Of a DNA stretch of 64,000 bases, positions 24,753 through 34,950 are shown in pieces (position 1 is the stretch's first letter; every line of letters begins with the position of its first letter). Both the position numbers and the translations under genes were made by a program. Origin of the DNA: Taudactylus pleione (Eukaryota > Chordata > Amphibia > Anura > Myobatrachidae). The notes below the pieces were generated by a model, which was not told where the DNA came from, did no database searches, and was given only the letters and a program-made list of their open reading frames with translations. The stretch is taken from contig JAUIMM010001595.1 in assembly GCA_031769625.1 (NCBI GenBank), positions 233,521 through 297,520 of the forward strand, written 5' to 3'.

Positions 24753-26246
24753 GAGGGGTCACAGTGGAGTAATAGATGTGAGGGGGGGGGGTCGCAGTGG
24801 GGTAATAGATGTGAGGGGTGGGGTCACAGTGGAGTAATAGATGTGAGGGGGGGGTCACAGTGGGGTAATAGATGTGAGGGGGGTCACAGTGGAGTAATAG
24901 ATGTGAGGGGGGGGTCACAGTGGGGTAATAGATGTGAGGGGGGGGGTCACAGTGGAGTAATAGATGTGAGGGGTGGGGTCACAGTGGAGTAATAGATGTG
25001 AGGGGGGGTCACAGTGGAGTAATAGATGTGAGGGGGGGTCACAGTGGAGTAATAGATGTGAGGGGGGGTCACAGCGGAGTAATAGATGTGAGGGGGGTCA
25101 CAGTGGAGTAATAGATGTGAGGGGGGGGTCGCAGTGGAGTAATAGATGTGAGGGGGGGTCACAGTGGAGTAATAGATGTGAGGGGGGGTCACAGCGGACA
25201 GTGGAGTAATAGATGTGAGGGGGGGGTCACAGTGGAGTAATAGATGTGAGGGGGGGGTCGCAGTGGAGTAATAGATGTGAGGGGGGGTCACAGTGGAGTA
25301 ATAGATGTGAGGGGGGGTCACAGCGGAGTAATAGATGTGAGGGGGGTCACAGTGGAGTAATAGATGTGAGGGGGGGGTCGCAGTGGAGTAATAGATGTGA
25401 GGGGGGGTCACAGTGGAGTAATAGATGTGAGGGGGGGTCACAGCGGAGTAATAGATGTGAGGGGGGGGGTCACAGCGGAGTAATAGATGTGAGGGGGGGG
25501 GTCAAAGTGGAGTAATAGATGTGAGGGGGGGGTCACAGCGGAGTAATAGATGTGAGGGGGGGGTCGCAGTGGAGTAATAGATGTGAGGGGGGGTCACAGT
25601 GGAGTAATAGATGTGAGGGGGGGGTCACAGTGGGGTAATAGATGTGAGGGGTGGGGTAATAGATGTGAGGGGTGGGGTCACAGTGGAGTAATAGATGTGA
25701 GGGGGGGGGTCACAGTGGAGTAATAGATGTGAGAGAGGGGTCACAGTGGGGTAATAGATGTGAGGGGTGGGGTAATAGATGTGAGGGGTGGGGTCACAGT
25801 GGAGTAATAGATGTGAGGTGGGGGGTCACAGTGGAGTAATAGATGTGAGGGGGGGTCACAGTGGAGTAATAGATGTGAGGGGGGTCACAGTGGAGTAATA
25901 GATGTGAGAGGGGTCACAGTGGAGTAATAGATGTGAGGGGGGGGGTCACAGTGGAGTAATAGATGTGAGGGGAGGTCACAGTGGAGTAATAGATGTGAGG
26001 GGAGTCACAGTGGAGTAATACATGTGAGGTGGGTCACAGTGGAGTAATAGATGTGGGGGGGGTCACAGTGGGGTTATACATGTGAGGGGGGGTCACAGGG
26101 GAGTAATAAATGTGAGGGGGGGGGTCACAGGGGAGTAATACATGTGAGGGGGGTCACAGTGGAGTAATACATGTGAGGGGGGGTCACAGTGGGGTTATAC
26201 ATGTGAGGGGGGGTCACAGGGGAGTAATAGATGTGAGGGGGGGTCT
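24753..26246. repeat. ~31-bp minisatellite with variable G runs
   Basis: About 48 units contain the core GTCACAGTGGAGTAATAGAT followed by GTGAGGGG with 3 to 10 Gs. Variants have CACAGCGG, CGCAGTGG, GGGGTTATACATG and a few short units lacking the CACAG part. The array fills the space between the proposed FEN1-like promoter segment and the first TMEM276-like coding exon. The G runs recur every ~31 bp on the plus strand. Open frames through it on both strands (for example repeated SQWSNRCEGG) are length artefacts. Confidence 0.96.
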
Positions 26247-26480
26247 CGCTGTGGGCTTGGTGTCCCCTCAGGAACTTCTCCTGTTAGCATAGTTATCACT
26301 AATGCAATGTATTTGTCCTCCATGTCTGTGTCGGCAGGCAGCAGTGGTCTGTGTCGGCAGGCGGCAGTGGTCTGAGTCGGCAGGCGGCAGTGGTCTATGT
26401 GGCGGCAGGCGGCCTGTGGCAGTAGTCTGTCGGCAGTGGTCTGTGTGTCGGCAGTGGTCTGTGTCGTGGGTCTTCTCCAG
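26247..26480. other. Upstream segment of the TMEM276-like gene with ~23-bp GTCGGCAG repeats
   Basis: From about 26328 to 26466 the words GTCGGCAGGCGGCAGTGGTC and GTGTCGGCAGTGGTCTG recur in about seven loosely spaced copies, forming a small degenerate tandem repeat. It ends in GTGGGTCTTCTCCAG directly before the coding start. That is a pyrimidine-rich tract ending in AG, so a splice acceptor is plausible and the gene may have an untranslated first exon further left. The rest is non-repetitive and shows no open frame of note. Confidence 0.5.
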
Positions 26481-26575
26481 GCATGTTGGGGGCACCGAGC
26501 TCAGAGGTCACTGTCCTGATCTCGCAGGTCGTCCTTGGTGCCGTCTGTCTGCTGTCGGCAGCGCGGACACTTCAG
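26481..26575 (+). CDS. TMEM276: TMEM276-like transmembrane protein, coding exon 1
   Basis: The start codon at 26483 opens 31 codons ending in a Leu-Gln pair at 26575, followed at once by GTGAG, a good splice donor in phase 0. The peptide starts MLGAPSSEV and runs into a hydrophobic stretch (residues 9-27, with VVLGAVCLL) that would be the first membrane segment. Human TMEM276 as I remember it begins with a similar short polar N-terminus, then a LVLGVVSL-like helix, and continues into a Gly-Ala-rich AGFLL segment, as here across the splice. Joined to exon 2, the protein is 190 residues, close to the length I remember for the human protein. The start is supported by position rather than experiment: it lies two bases after a possible acceptor (TTCTCCAG) and no upstream Met continues the frame usefully. 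Its molecular function is not known to me. Confidence 0.7.
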
Positions 26576-27102
26576 GTGAGAACTGAGTGTAACAGACTCA
26601 TACTGTGACAGGGGAGCCCGAGACTCCTCGCTATGACGTTGTGTTACGGTCACGGAGTCGGCGGCCAGTAATCCGTCTCGTGTCGTCGCGGTGCGGATGA
26701 TGCTGATATTAGATACATAATACGTCTCCCAGAATCACTCCACACCCAGACGTCCCGATCCCATAGGCTGGGCACACACTAAGCGACCCGCCAATGCCAC
26801 GCCCAGTGGTGCAGATGAACGATATATCGGGCGGTTGGTACACACTGCATGATCTGATAAACGCCCGCCTTATATATTGTTAGCCGACACCATTGACCAG
26901 GACGGTGTCGGCAGCTGGGTTGCTCCATCGGCCGTGTATGCAGGCCAATGGAAAGACCCATGGAACCACACATAGAGGTTACACACTAGGCAACGTGCCC
27001 GTCCTAAGTCCCATACCCCATCCCTCCTACATGTCTGCCCCCTGCAGGTGCCACCCATGACCTCTGTGTGTATGGTGCTTCACCGTGTGCCTCCTGGAGC
27101 CA
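26576..27102 (+). other. Intron 1 of the TMEM276-like gene, 5' part, with possible MITE remnant
   Basis: This 527-bp stretch follows the splice donor. Between about 26767 and 26995 it contains GGGCACACACTAAGCGACC, then TTGGTACACACTGCATGATC, ATATATTGTTAGCCGACACC and GGTTACACACTAGGCAACG. The repeated ACACACT-plus-GCGA/GCAA words in the same spirit at both edges suggest a decayed non-autonomous DNA transposon of a kind common in frogs. I could not define exact terminal inverted repeats or a target duplication. No coding exon is apparent. Confidence 0.45.
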
Positions 27103-30100
27103 GCAGCCTCATGGGTACATAACACGGCTCTGTGTGCTGTAGCTCCGGCCTCATAGGTACATAACACGGCTCTGTGTGCTGCGGCCTCATAGGTATATAA
27201 CACGGCTCTGTGTGCTGCAGCTCCGGCTTCATAGGTACATAACACGGCTCTGTGTGCTGCGGCCTCATAGGTACATTACACGGCTCTGTGTGCTGCAGCC
27301 TCACAGGTACATAACACGGCTCTGTGTGCTGCGGCCTCACAGGTACATAACACGGCTCTGTGTGCTGCGGCCTCATAGCTACATAACACGGCTCTGTGTG
27401 CTGCGGCCTCATAGCTACATAACACGGCTCTGTGTGCTGCGGCCTCATAGCTACATAACATGGCTCTGTGTGCTGCGGCCTCATAGGTACATAACACGGC
27501 TCTGTGTGCTGCGGCCTCATAGGTACATAACACGGCTCTGTGTGCTGCGGCCTCATAGGTACTTAACACGGCTCTGTGTGCTGCGGCCTCATAGGTACAT
27601 AACACGGCTCTGTGTGCTGCGGCCTCATAGCTACATAACACGGCTCTGTGTGCTGCAGCTCCGGCCTCATAGGTACATAACACGGCTCTGTGTGCTGCAG
27701 CCTCATGTGTACATAACACGGCTCTGTGTGCTGCAGCCTCATAGGTACATAACACGGCTCTGTGTGCTGCAGCTCCGGCCTCATAGGTACATAACACGGC
27801 TCTGTGTGCTGCGGCCTCATAGGTACATAACACGGCTCTGTGTGCTGCAGCCTCATAGGTACATAACACGGCTCTGTGTGCTGCAGCTCCGGCCTCATAG
27901 GTACATAACACGGCTCTGTGTGCTGCAGCCTCATGTGTACATAACACGGCTCTGTGTGCTGCAGCCTTATAGGTACATAACACGGCTCTGTGTGCTGCAG
28001 CTCCGGCCTCATAGGTACATAACACGGCTCTGTGTGCTGCGGCCTCATAGGTACATAACACGGCTCTGTGTGCTGCAGCCTCATAAGTACATAACACGGC
28101 TCTGTGTGCTGCAGCTCCGGCCTCATAGGTACATAACACGGCTCTGTGTGCTGCAGCCTCATAGGTACATAACACGGCTCTGTGTGCTGCAGCCTCATAG
28201 GTACATAACACGGCTCTGTGTGCTGTAGCTTCGGCCTCATAGGTACATAACACGGCTCTGTGTGCTGCGGCCTCATAGCTACATAACACGGCTCTGTGTG
28301 CTGCGGCCTCATAGGTACATAACACGGCTCTGTGTGCTGCGGCCTCATAGGTACATAACACGGCTCTGTGTGCTGCGGCCTCATAGGTACATAACACGGC
28401 TCTGTGTGCTGCGGCCTCGTAGGTACATAACACGGCTCTGTGTGCTGCGGCCTCCTAGGTACATAACACGGCTCTGTGTGCTGCGGCCTCGTAGGTACAT
28501 AACACGGCTCTGTGTGCTGCGGCCTCGTAGGTACATAACACGGCTCTGTGTGCTGCGGCCTCCTAGGTACATAACACGGCTCTGTGTGCTGCGGCCTCGT
28601 AGGTACATAACACGGCTCTGTGTGCTGCGGCCTCGTAGGTACATAACACGGCTCTGTGTGCTGCGGCCTCGTAGGTACATAACACGGCTCTGTGTGCTGC
28701 GGCCTCGTAGGTACATAACACGGCTCTGTGTGCTGCGGCCTCCTAGGTACATAACACGGCTCTGTGTGCTGCGGCCTCATAGGTACATAACACGGCTCTG
28801 TGTGCTGCGGCCTCATAGGTACATAACACGGCTCTGTGTGCTGCGGCCTCATAGGTACATAACACGGCTCTGTGTGCTGCAGCTCCGGCCTCATAGGTAC
28901 ATAACACGGCTCTGTGTGCTGCAGCCTCATAGGTACATAACACGGCTCTGTGTGCTGCAGCCTCATAGGTACATAACACGGCTCTGTGTGCTGTAGCTCC
29001 GGCCTCATAGGTACATAACACGGCTCTGTGTGCTGCAGCCTCATAGGTATATAACACGGCTCTGTGTGCTGCAGCTCCGGCTTCATAGGTACATAACACG
29101 GCTCTGTGTGCTGCGGCCTCATAGTTACATTACACGGCTCTGTGTGCTGCGGCCTCACAGGTACATAACACGGCTCTGTGTGCTGCGGCCTCACAGGTAC
29201 ATAACACGGCTCTGTGTGCTGCGGCCTCACAGGTACATAACACGGCTCTGTGTGCTGCGGCCTCACAGGTACATAACACGGCTCTGTGTGCTGCGGCCTC
29301 ATAGCTACATAACACGGCTCTGTGTGCTGCGGCCTCATAGCTACATAACACGGCTCTGTGTGCTGCGGCCTCATAGGTACATAACACGGCTCTGTGTGCT
29401 GCGGCCTCATAGGTACATAACACGGCTCTGTGTGCTGCGGCCTCATAGGTACTTAACACGGCTCTGTGTGCTGCGGCCTCATAGGTACATAACACGGCTC
29501 TGTGTGCTGCGGCCTCATAGCTACATAACACGGCTCTGTGTGCTGCAGCTCCGGCCTCATAGGTACATAACACGGCTCTGTGTGCTGCAGCCTCATGTGT
29601 ACATAACACGGCTCTGTGTGCTGCAGCCTCATAGGTACATAACACGGCTCTGTGTGCTGCAGCTCCGGCCTCATAGGTACATAACACGGCTCTGTGTGCT
29701 GCGGCCTCATAGGTACATTACACGGCTCTGTGTGCTGCAGCCTCATAGGTACATAACACGGCTCTGTGTGCTGCAGCTCCGGCCTCATAGGTACATAACA
29801 CGGCTCTGTGTGCTGCAGCCTCATGTGTACATAACACGGCTCTGTGTGCTGCAGCCTCATAGGTACATAACACGGCTCTGTGTGCTGCAGCTCCGGCCTC
29901 ATAGGTACATAACACGGCTCTGTGTGCTGCAGCCTCATAGGTACATAACACGGCTCTGTGTGCTGCGGCCTCATAGGTACATAACACGGCTCTGTGTGCT
30001 GCAGCCTCATAGGTACATAACACGGCTCTGTGTGCTGCAGCTCCGGCCTCATAGGTACATAACACGGCTCTGTGTGCTGCAGCCTCATAGGTACATAACA

Positions 30101-30634
30101 CGGCTCTGTGTGCTGCAGCCTCATAGGTACATAACACGGCTCTGTGTGCTGCGGCCTCATAGGTACATAACACGGCTCTGTGTGCTGCTGCCTCATAGGT
30201 ACATAACACGGCTCTGTGTGCTGCAGCCTCGTAGGTACATAACACGGATCTGTGTGTTGCGGCCTCGTTAGCTACATAACACGGCTCTGTGTGCTGCGGC
30301 CTCATAGCTACTTAACACGGCTCTGTGTGCTGCGGCCTCATAGCTACTTAACACGGCTCTGTGTGCTGCGGCCTCATAGCTACATAACACGGCTCTGTGT
30401 GCTGCGGCCTCATAGGTACATAACACGGCTCTGTGTGCTGCGGCCTCATAGGTACATAACACGGCTCTGTGTGCTGCGGCCTCATAGATACATAACACGG
30501 CTCTGTGTGCTGCGGCCTCATAGCTACATAACACAGCTCTGTGTGCTGCGGCCTCATAGCTACATAACACGGCTCTGTGTGCTGCCGCCTCATAGGTACA
30601 TAACACGGCTCTGTGTGCTGCAGCTCCGGCCTCA
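27103..30634. repeat. 36-bp minisatellite inside intron 1 of the TMEM276-like gene
   Basis: Around 95 units have the core CATAGGTACATAACACGGCT followed by CTGTGTGCTGCGGCCT. The basic unit is 36 bp, exactly 12 codons, and units with an extra AGCTCC are 42 bp, also a multiple of three. Several frames on both strands therefore stay open for hundreds of codons (repeating LRPHRYITRLCV on the plus strand, QHTEPCYVPMRP and HRAVLCTYEAAA on the minus strand). Variants mark a large internal duplication: AGGTATATAACACGG occurs at 27191 and 29045, and AGGTACTTAACACGG at about 27557 and 29447. There is no start context, domain or splice-bounded exon to suggest translation. Confidence 0.96.
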
Positions 30635-30874
30635 GAGGGGTAACTGAAGCAGAGTTCCGCCATGATCCCTGCCCAGTGGGCACTCTCTCTGCTCTGCTCC
30701 CAGCCACCTCCGTAATGCCGGGACTCTCCCAGCAGAACCCTCCTCGGCAGTGTGACATGTGACATTGGTCTCTGCGGATGAGATGGTGGAGGAGGAGCGC
30801 ACGTAACCTTGGAGGTTATTAGTAACAGTCTCCTATCAGGTAGCAGCTTTCCTGGGTCCTGTGATGTCCGTGGA
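30635..30874 (+). other. Intron 1, non-repetitive segment
   Basis: These 240 bp between two minisatellites are non-tandem, with pyrimidine-rich parts (CTCTCTCTGCTCTGCTCCCAG near 30681). A cryptic acceptor is possible, but no open exon with flanking splice sites stands out. The frames of TMEM276-like exons 1 and 2 join directly without needing an exon here. Confidence 0.5.
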
Positions 30875-31135
30875 GAGATGGCTGGGGGTGACGTGTCGGG
30901 GGCTGAGGGTGACGTGTCGGGGGCTGAGGGTGACGCACCACGTGTCGGGGGCTGGGGGTGACGTGTCGGGTGCTGAGTGGGACGCGCCGTGTGTCGGGGG
31001 CTGAGGGTGACGTGTCGGGGGCTGAGGGTGACGCACCACGTGTCGGGGGCTGGGGGTGACGTGTCGGGGGCTGGGGGTGAGGTGCCGCGTATCGGGGGCT
31101 GGGGGTGACATCCGTATGTCGGGCTGCGGGTAACG
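30875..31135. repeat. ~21-bp minisatellite in intron 1
   Basis: Roughly eleven copies of GTGTCGGGGGCTGAGGGTGA, some as GCTGGGGGTGA and some lengthened by GCACCAC, fill this stretch of the intron. It is CpG-rich and G-rich on the plus strand. Minus-strand open frames reading SPRHVTP-like peptides come from the repeat. Confidence 0.9.
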
Positions 31136-31476
31136 CCTGGGGTCACGTCCGTATATTTACAACCAGTAGAAGAAGATGAAGCAGACGGCGATGCCCCCCC
31201 TTCCCCCACCACCGTCTGTAAATAGAAAGTGATGGTCACAGAGGAATGTTCCTCTGGTTCTTGTATCTGGTCAGTGAGAAGTAATAAGACGTCACCGTGT
31301 CTCTCCATCACCAGGCCGGCGTTTATTACCTGTTGGCCTCTATTGGGCCTCACTATGCGCCTGGAATTTGGGGTGCACGTGACTGGTTGGCAGGCACAGT
31401 GTAAGGTCATTCTGCTGCCAGTCACAATATGGGGTCTGCTGCTGGTCCGGGGCTGTAATATTGTCTATTCCTACAG
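31136..31476 (+). other. Intron 1, 3' end with splice acceptor
   Basis: This is non-repetitive sequence running into TATTGTCTATTCCTACAG, which ends at 31476. It is a pyrimidine-rich tract with CAG immediately before the phase-0 start of the second coding exon. A CT-rich segment at 31188-31211 includes eight consecutive Cs. Nothing else is recognised. Confidence 0.7.
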
Positions 31477-31956
31477 GTGCACAGAGGGGCGTCTGCCGGT
31501 TTCCTGCTCCACGGTCTGGCCTCTGTGTGTCTCCTGTTTCCCGCCCACGCCGAGGCGCTTTATGTCAGCACATGGATTGCCGGCGTTATTGGACAGCCGC
31601 TTCTGGTCTTCTCCTTCTTCTGGCTGAGCGGTGACCATTCCACAGCCAACCTGGTCCTGATCTCTGCTCTCCTCCTGGCCTCCACCTGGGGGTACCTGAC
31701 TCATGAGGCTAAGAGTGTAGCCCCTTATTTCACCAAGGCCGGGGCCACGCTGAGCATCCTGGTCATCTCTCTCTTCACTGGGAACAGGTCCGGGATGCTG
31801 GGCAGCCTCGCCCTGGGAACTGGGGGCCTCCTGTCCTTTCTGGGTGCTTCAAGGATTTTACCCTTATCCACAGAAATGGCCTCAAACTGCGTCCTCAGCG
31901 CGGCCTTCCTGGCGTTAGAGGTGGCGCTGAGGACTCATCTCTCTGACACAACCTGA
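31477..31956 (+). CDS. TMEM276: TMEM276-like transmembrane protein, coding exon 2 (to stop)
   Basis: The exon begins right after an acceptor (TTCCTACAG) in the phase required by exon 1, encodes residues 32-190 and ends at TGA 31954-31956. It starts with a Gly-Ala-Ser-Ala-Gly-Phe-Leu-Leu segment. About six hydrophobic stretches follow: residues 39-54, 61-81, 88-105, 119-133, 137-154 and 167-182. Together with the one in exon 1 this gives about seven membrane helices. The segments WIAGVIGQPLL, FFWLSGDHSTANL and GMLGSLALGTGGLLS match the pattern I remember for human TMEM276: a Trp-containing VIG-PLL helix, then a GD-S-ANL turn, then GM-G-LG-GLLS. It lacks a known enzymatic motif and its role is not known to me. 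The first codon here is GTG (Val) and is internal, not a start. The unbroken frame and correct splice sites argue for an intact gene. Confidence 0.75.
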   Translation: MHRGASAGFLLHGLASVCLLFPAHAEALYVSTWIAGVIGQPLLVFSFFWLSGDHSTANLVLISALLLASTWGYLTHEAKSVAPYFTKAGATLSILVISLFTGNRSGMLGSLALGTGGLLSFLGASRILPLSTEMASNCVLSAAFLALEVALRTHLSDTT

Positions 31957-32999
31957 GCTTGTGTCTCTGATGCCTGGATCATACGTGTAACATATTTACT
32001 CCAGGATAATAGACCTCTCGCCTGGGGGTCCCTATATAATAAGCTGCCACATTCCCTGGAGTCAGTCTTACGGATGGGAAGGTTTCCCGGAACTGTCCTG
32101 TAAGACGGCATTGGAGGCGCGGAAGGAAGCGGTGGTGGGGGTGGGGGGATCATTTATACCCTGTTGTTACTCGGACCTGTACAGAGTCGGAGGAGTGATG
32201 GCGGACAGATGCTTTCTATACTTCCCTACATATAATATAGTAACTATACATCTATTTGTGTCCAGCTTGTTACTGGTGATAAGTGATTGGGGGAGTTGGT
32301 TTCCCACCCCCGAGGTACGGCTTTATATTACATATATATTATGTCTGACCCCTCCTAGTATATCACTGCTAACTCCATATAATACGCCATCTATATTATA
32401 AGTACACAAGTGATGTGTGAACGGCTGTGATAATATCTGCACATTCACGAGGATGCGTTACTTATTACATGGGGCGATGCGTTACTTATTACATGGGGCG
32501 ATGCGTTACTTATTACATGGGACGATGCTTTACTTATTACATGGGACGACGTATCCATTCTGTAGGTTCTCAGGATATTACAGTACTCATACGTCCATAT
32601 TCTGTGTGTACAGACCATTATATGTGACATCTGCTCTTATAATGTACTGGCTGTTGTCCCTGTCACTGCCTGGAGGTCTCTCTCTCTCTTCTTTAAACCC
32701 TTCTCCCACTCCTGCCCCTGTGTCTGTCTCTCCCATCTCTCTCTTGCCCCTCTCCAGTTCTCCCAGTTGTTGCGCTCAGCAGTGACTGGCTGCCACGTGC
32801 GCTTGGATTGTGTTTAAGCTGAACGGAGAGCTGGTGTAATAATTTTGTATTACTGTGGGGGGTGAGGACAGTGTAAGGTGCAGGTTAGGTGATCAGATTA
32901 CCATGATGACATTTTTTATTAGTGCTTGATTTTATTATATGGATTACCTATAGTATTACCTTTTTATTTTCATTTATGCTATTGTACTTTTCTCCCCTA
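31957..32999 (+). other. Region downstream of the TMEM276-like stop; probable 3' UTR and spacer
   Basis: There is no continuing open frame and no clear exon. A canonical AATAAA signal is not visible in this kilobase; the nearest variants are AATAAG near 32039 and AATAAT near 32840, so the transcript end is uncertain. A pyrimidine-rich block (many TCTC and CCC words) lies at 32675-32770. One small tandem repeat within it is listed separately. The remainder is ordinary AT-leaning sequence. Confidence 0.5.
32452..32547. repeat. 24-bp tandem repeat, four copies
   Basis: Four consecutive copies of a 24-bp unit built from GATGCGTTACTTATTACATG plus GGGC or GGAC start at 32452, 32476, 32500 and 32524. 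The last copies carry single changes (GCTTTAC, GGGAC). The unit is a multiple of three, so short open frames cross it without meaning. Confidence 0.93.
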
Positions 33000-33447
33000 C
33001 TGAGTGTTTTTTCTCTCTCTGTTTGTGACCTGTGCCCCCTGTGTGCCTTTCTCCTCTCCTCTATACTGTTATACATGTCTGGCTGTGGGTAATACTGTGA
33101 TGGTGATTATCAGGAGTGACTGTGATGTCACCATGAGGTGGGATGTGATGAGTAAGTATGGGGATATTACAGTGTGTTCTCTCTCTGTATGTGACCTGTG
33201 CCCCCTGTGTGCCTTTCTCCTCTCCTCTATACTGTTATACATGTCTGGCTGTGGGTAATACTGTGATTGTGATTATCAGGAGTGTCTGTGATATCACCAT
33301 GAGGTGAGATGTGATGAGTAAGTATGGGGGTATTACAGTGTTTTTTTTCTCTCTGTATGTGACCTGTGCCCCCTGTGTGCCTTTATCCTCTCCTCTATAC
33401 TGTTATACATGTCTGACTGTGGGTAATACTGTGATTGTGAGTATGGG
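33000..33447. repeat. ~165-bp tandem repeat, left block
   Basis: About three units contain GTGACCTGTGCCCCCTGTGT, then CTCCTCTATACTGTTATACA, TGTCTGGCTGTGGGTAAT and TGTCACCATGAGGTGGGATG. The GTGACC word occurs at 33025, 33191 and 33359, 166-168 bp apart. The third unit is cut short near 33447 by an unrelated AT-rich segment, and the same repeat resumes at about 35531. Confidence 0.92.
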
Positions 33448-34080
33448 GATCCGAGTTGTCGTAAACTAGTAGGTATCGAATACATCCCATTAACCAAACG
33501 AGGGGGGTGATGGGTACAAAAATTTATGTAGACAAGAAGTCTTCTGGATGTTCCAGATGAACTCTAGATACCCAGAGGGACTAAATGAGGCAGTAGAATT
33601 GAATATGGTTATCTAATGGTTTTTTACCAAAGAAATACATATGTAAAAATCTAAATAGAACCAATTAATTAGATATTAAATAATAAAAAATCGAGCTTCG
33701 CTAGAAGTTTGTTTAGCTTCATAATAATAAAAAATACCCCTATGTATCCCCGATGCACTCAAGTGTTTTTACTCGTCTGGAGCCATGTTCCTTATTGTCT
33801 ATGTACATTCAAGGGAGGAATAGATTATTGGTAAATAAGAATAAAATAGATGATAGAAAACATCTATTACCAGTATACTATGAGAATGAATTCATGACCC
33901 TCCTTTTTTCTGTACTTATATTAATTTAGTTATTTTGTATTAGATACCGTTCTCCTTGGAATGCTAATTTATTATTAGCGATATATAGGTATCACACTCG
34001 GAATTTACATCTAGTGGAACTATTTATCAGCTATAAGCTATGTGTGTGTCCTTCATTTATATATTCCATTGTGTTTTTAA

Positions 34081-34153
34081 AGCCCCCCCCCCTTCTCTCC
34101 CCCTCCCCCTTTTTATTTTAATCTTTTTTTTTTTTTATATATATATATATATA
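34081..34153. repeat. Poly-C/poly-T tract followed by (TA)n microsatellite
   Basis: A run of ten Cs is followed by CT-rich sequence, a run of about a dozen Ts and about ten TA dinucleotides. It is a simple-sequence tract within the AT-rich insertion. Confidence 0.9.
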
Positions 34154-34950
34154 TTCCTTTTTCTTGTTGTTCTCAATATTCCTCCCTTCTGCCCCTAGTC
34201 TCAGGTTTTATTTACATTTTATATTGATTTTTTTCTGGATTTTGTAGCTTTATTGTGTATGCATCATATTTTTAGTTATTGATGGTTTCGGACTATATTT
34301 CTTATGATTCTTAGATATACTGGGTAGCCAATAGCGTGATCATCTGATTAACACCACACATTCGTAATACTGGGATTTCAAAGCCGATAAAACACTGTAT
34401 TTCACATCAGTGACTATGCTAAGATAATGATATAATTACTTTCTTAATTCATATTTTAGAAAATAAACATCGGGTTTTATTGAACATTTTTGATATTATT
34501 AATGAAAATTGACTTGAACTACAATACCCATAATCCTAGGATATCCTGACCATAAACATCTAATGTTTATGGAGACACCGATGGAATGTCACTTGACTGC
34601 GGTCACGGGTTTTTATTGTCCAATGGGATGATAAGAGGGAAGAATCCCCATGGTAACGTAATGATGCAAGTCCATAGACTGACCTTGCTCGGGTCACATA
34701 TATTTATATCACATGACCAGAGTCAGCTCCGTAGAAATAAAGGAAAAGGTAAGAACAGTTTAATATAAGAACTATTAAAACTAAGTCTTTCCTACAAATT
34801 AGATATATTATGTATAGTGATCTGCCTCCGTATTATGATGATAATGTTTTCATGAATATACGAGTTTATTTGATTAATTACAATCATGTGGAAACAAGCA
34901 GCTAATTAGAGGGGTATAAGAAGACCCTCTTGGACACTATAACCTCACCT

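Noticed and set aside
27080..30647. Long frames on both strands in the 36-bp array as repeat proteins
   Set aside because: A 12-codon unit without stops keeps several frames open at once. The array sits inside an intron and no frame stands out, so I list it as a repeat and keep translation only as a question.
30268..31425. 385-codon minus-strand frame across 30268-31425
   Set aside because: It joins frames of two different minisatellites with intronic sequence antisense to the TMEM276-like gene; no recognisable domain.
31477..31479. GTG at 31477 as a start codon of the TMEM276-like protein
   Set aside because: It directly follows a splice acceptor and a matching phase-0 exon lies upstream, so it is an internal Val codon.
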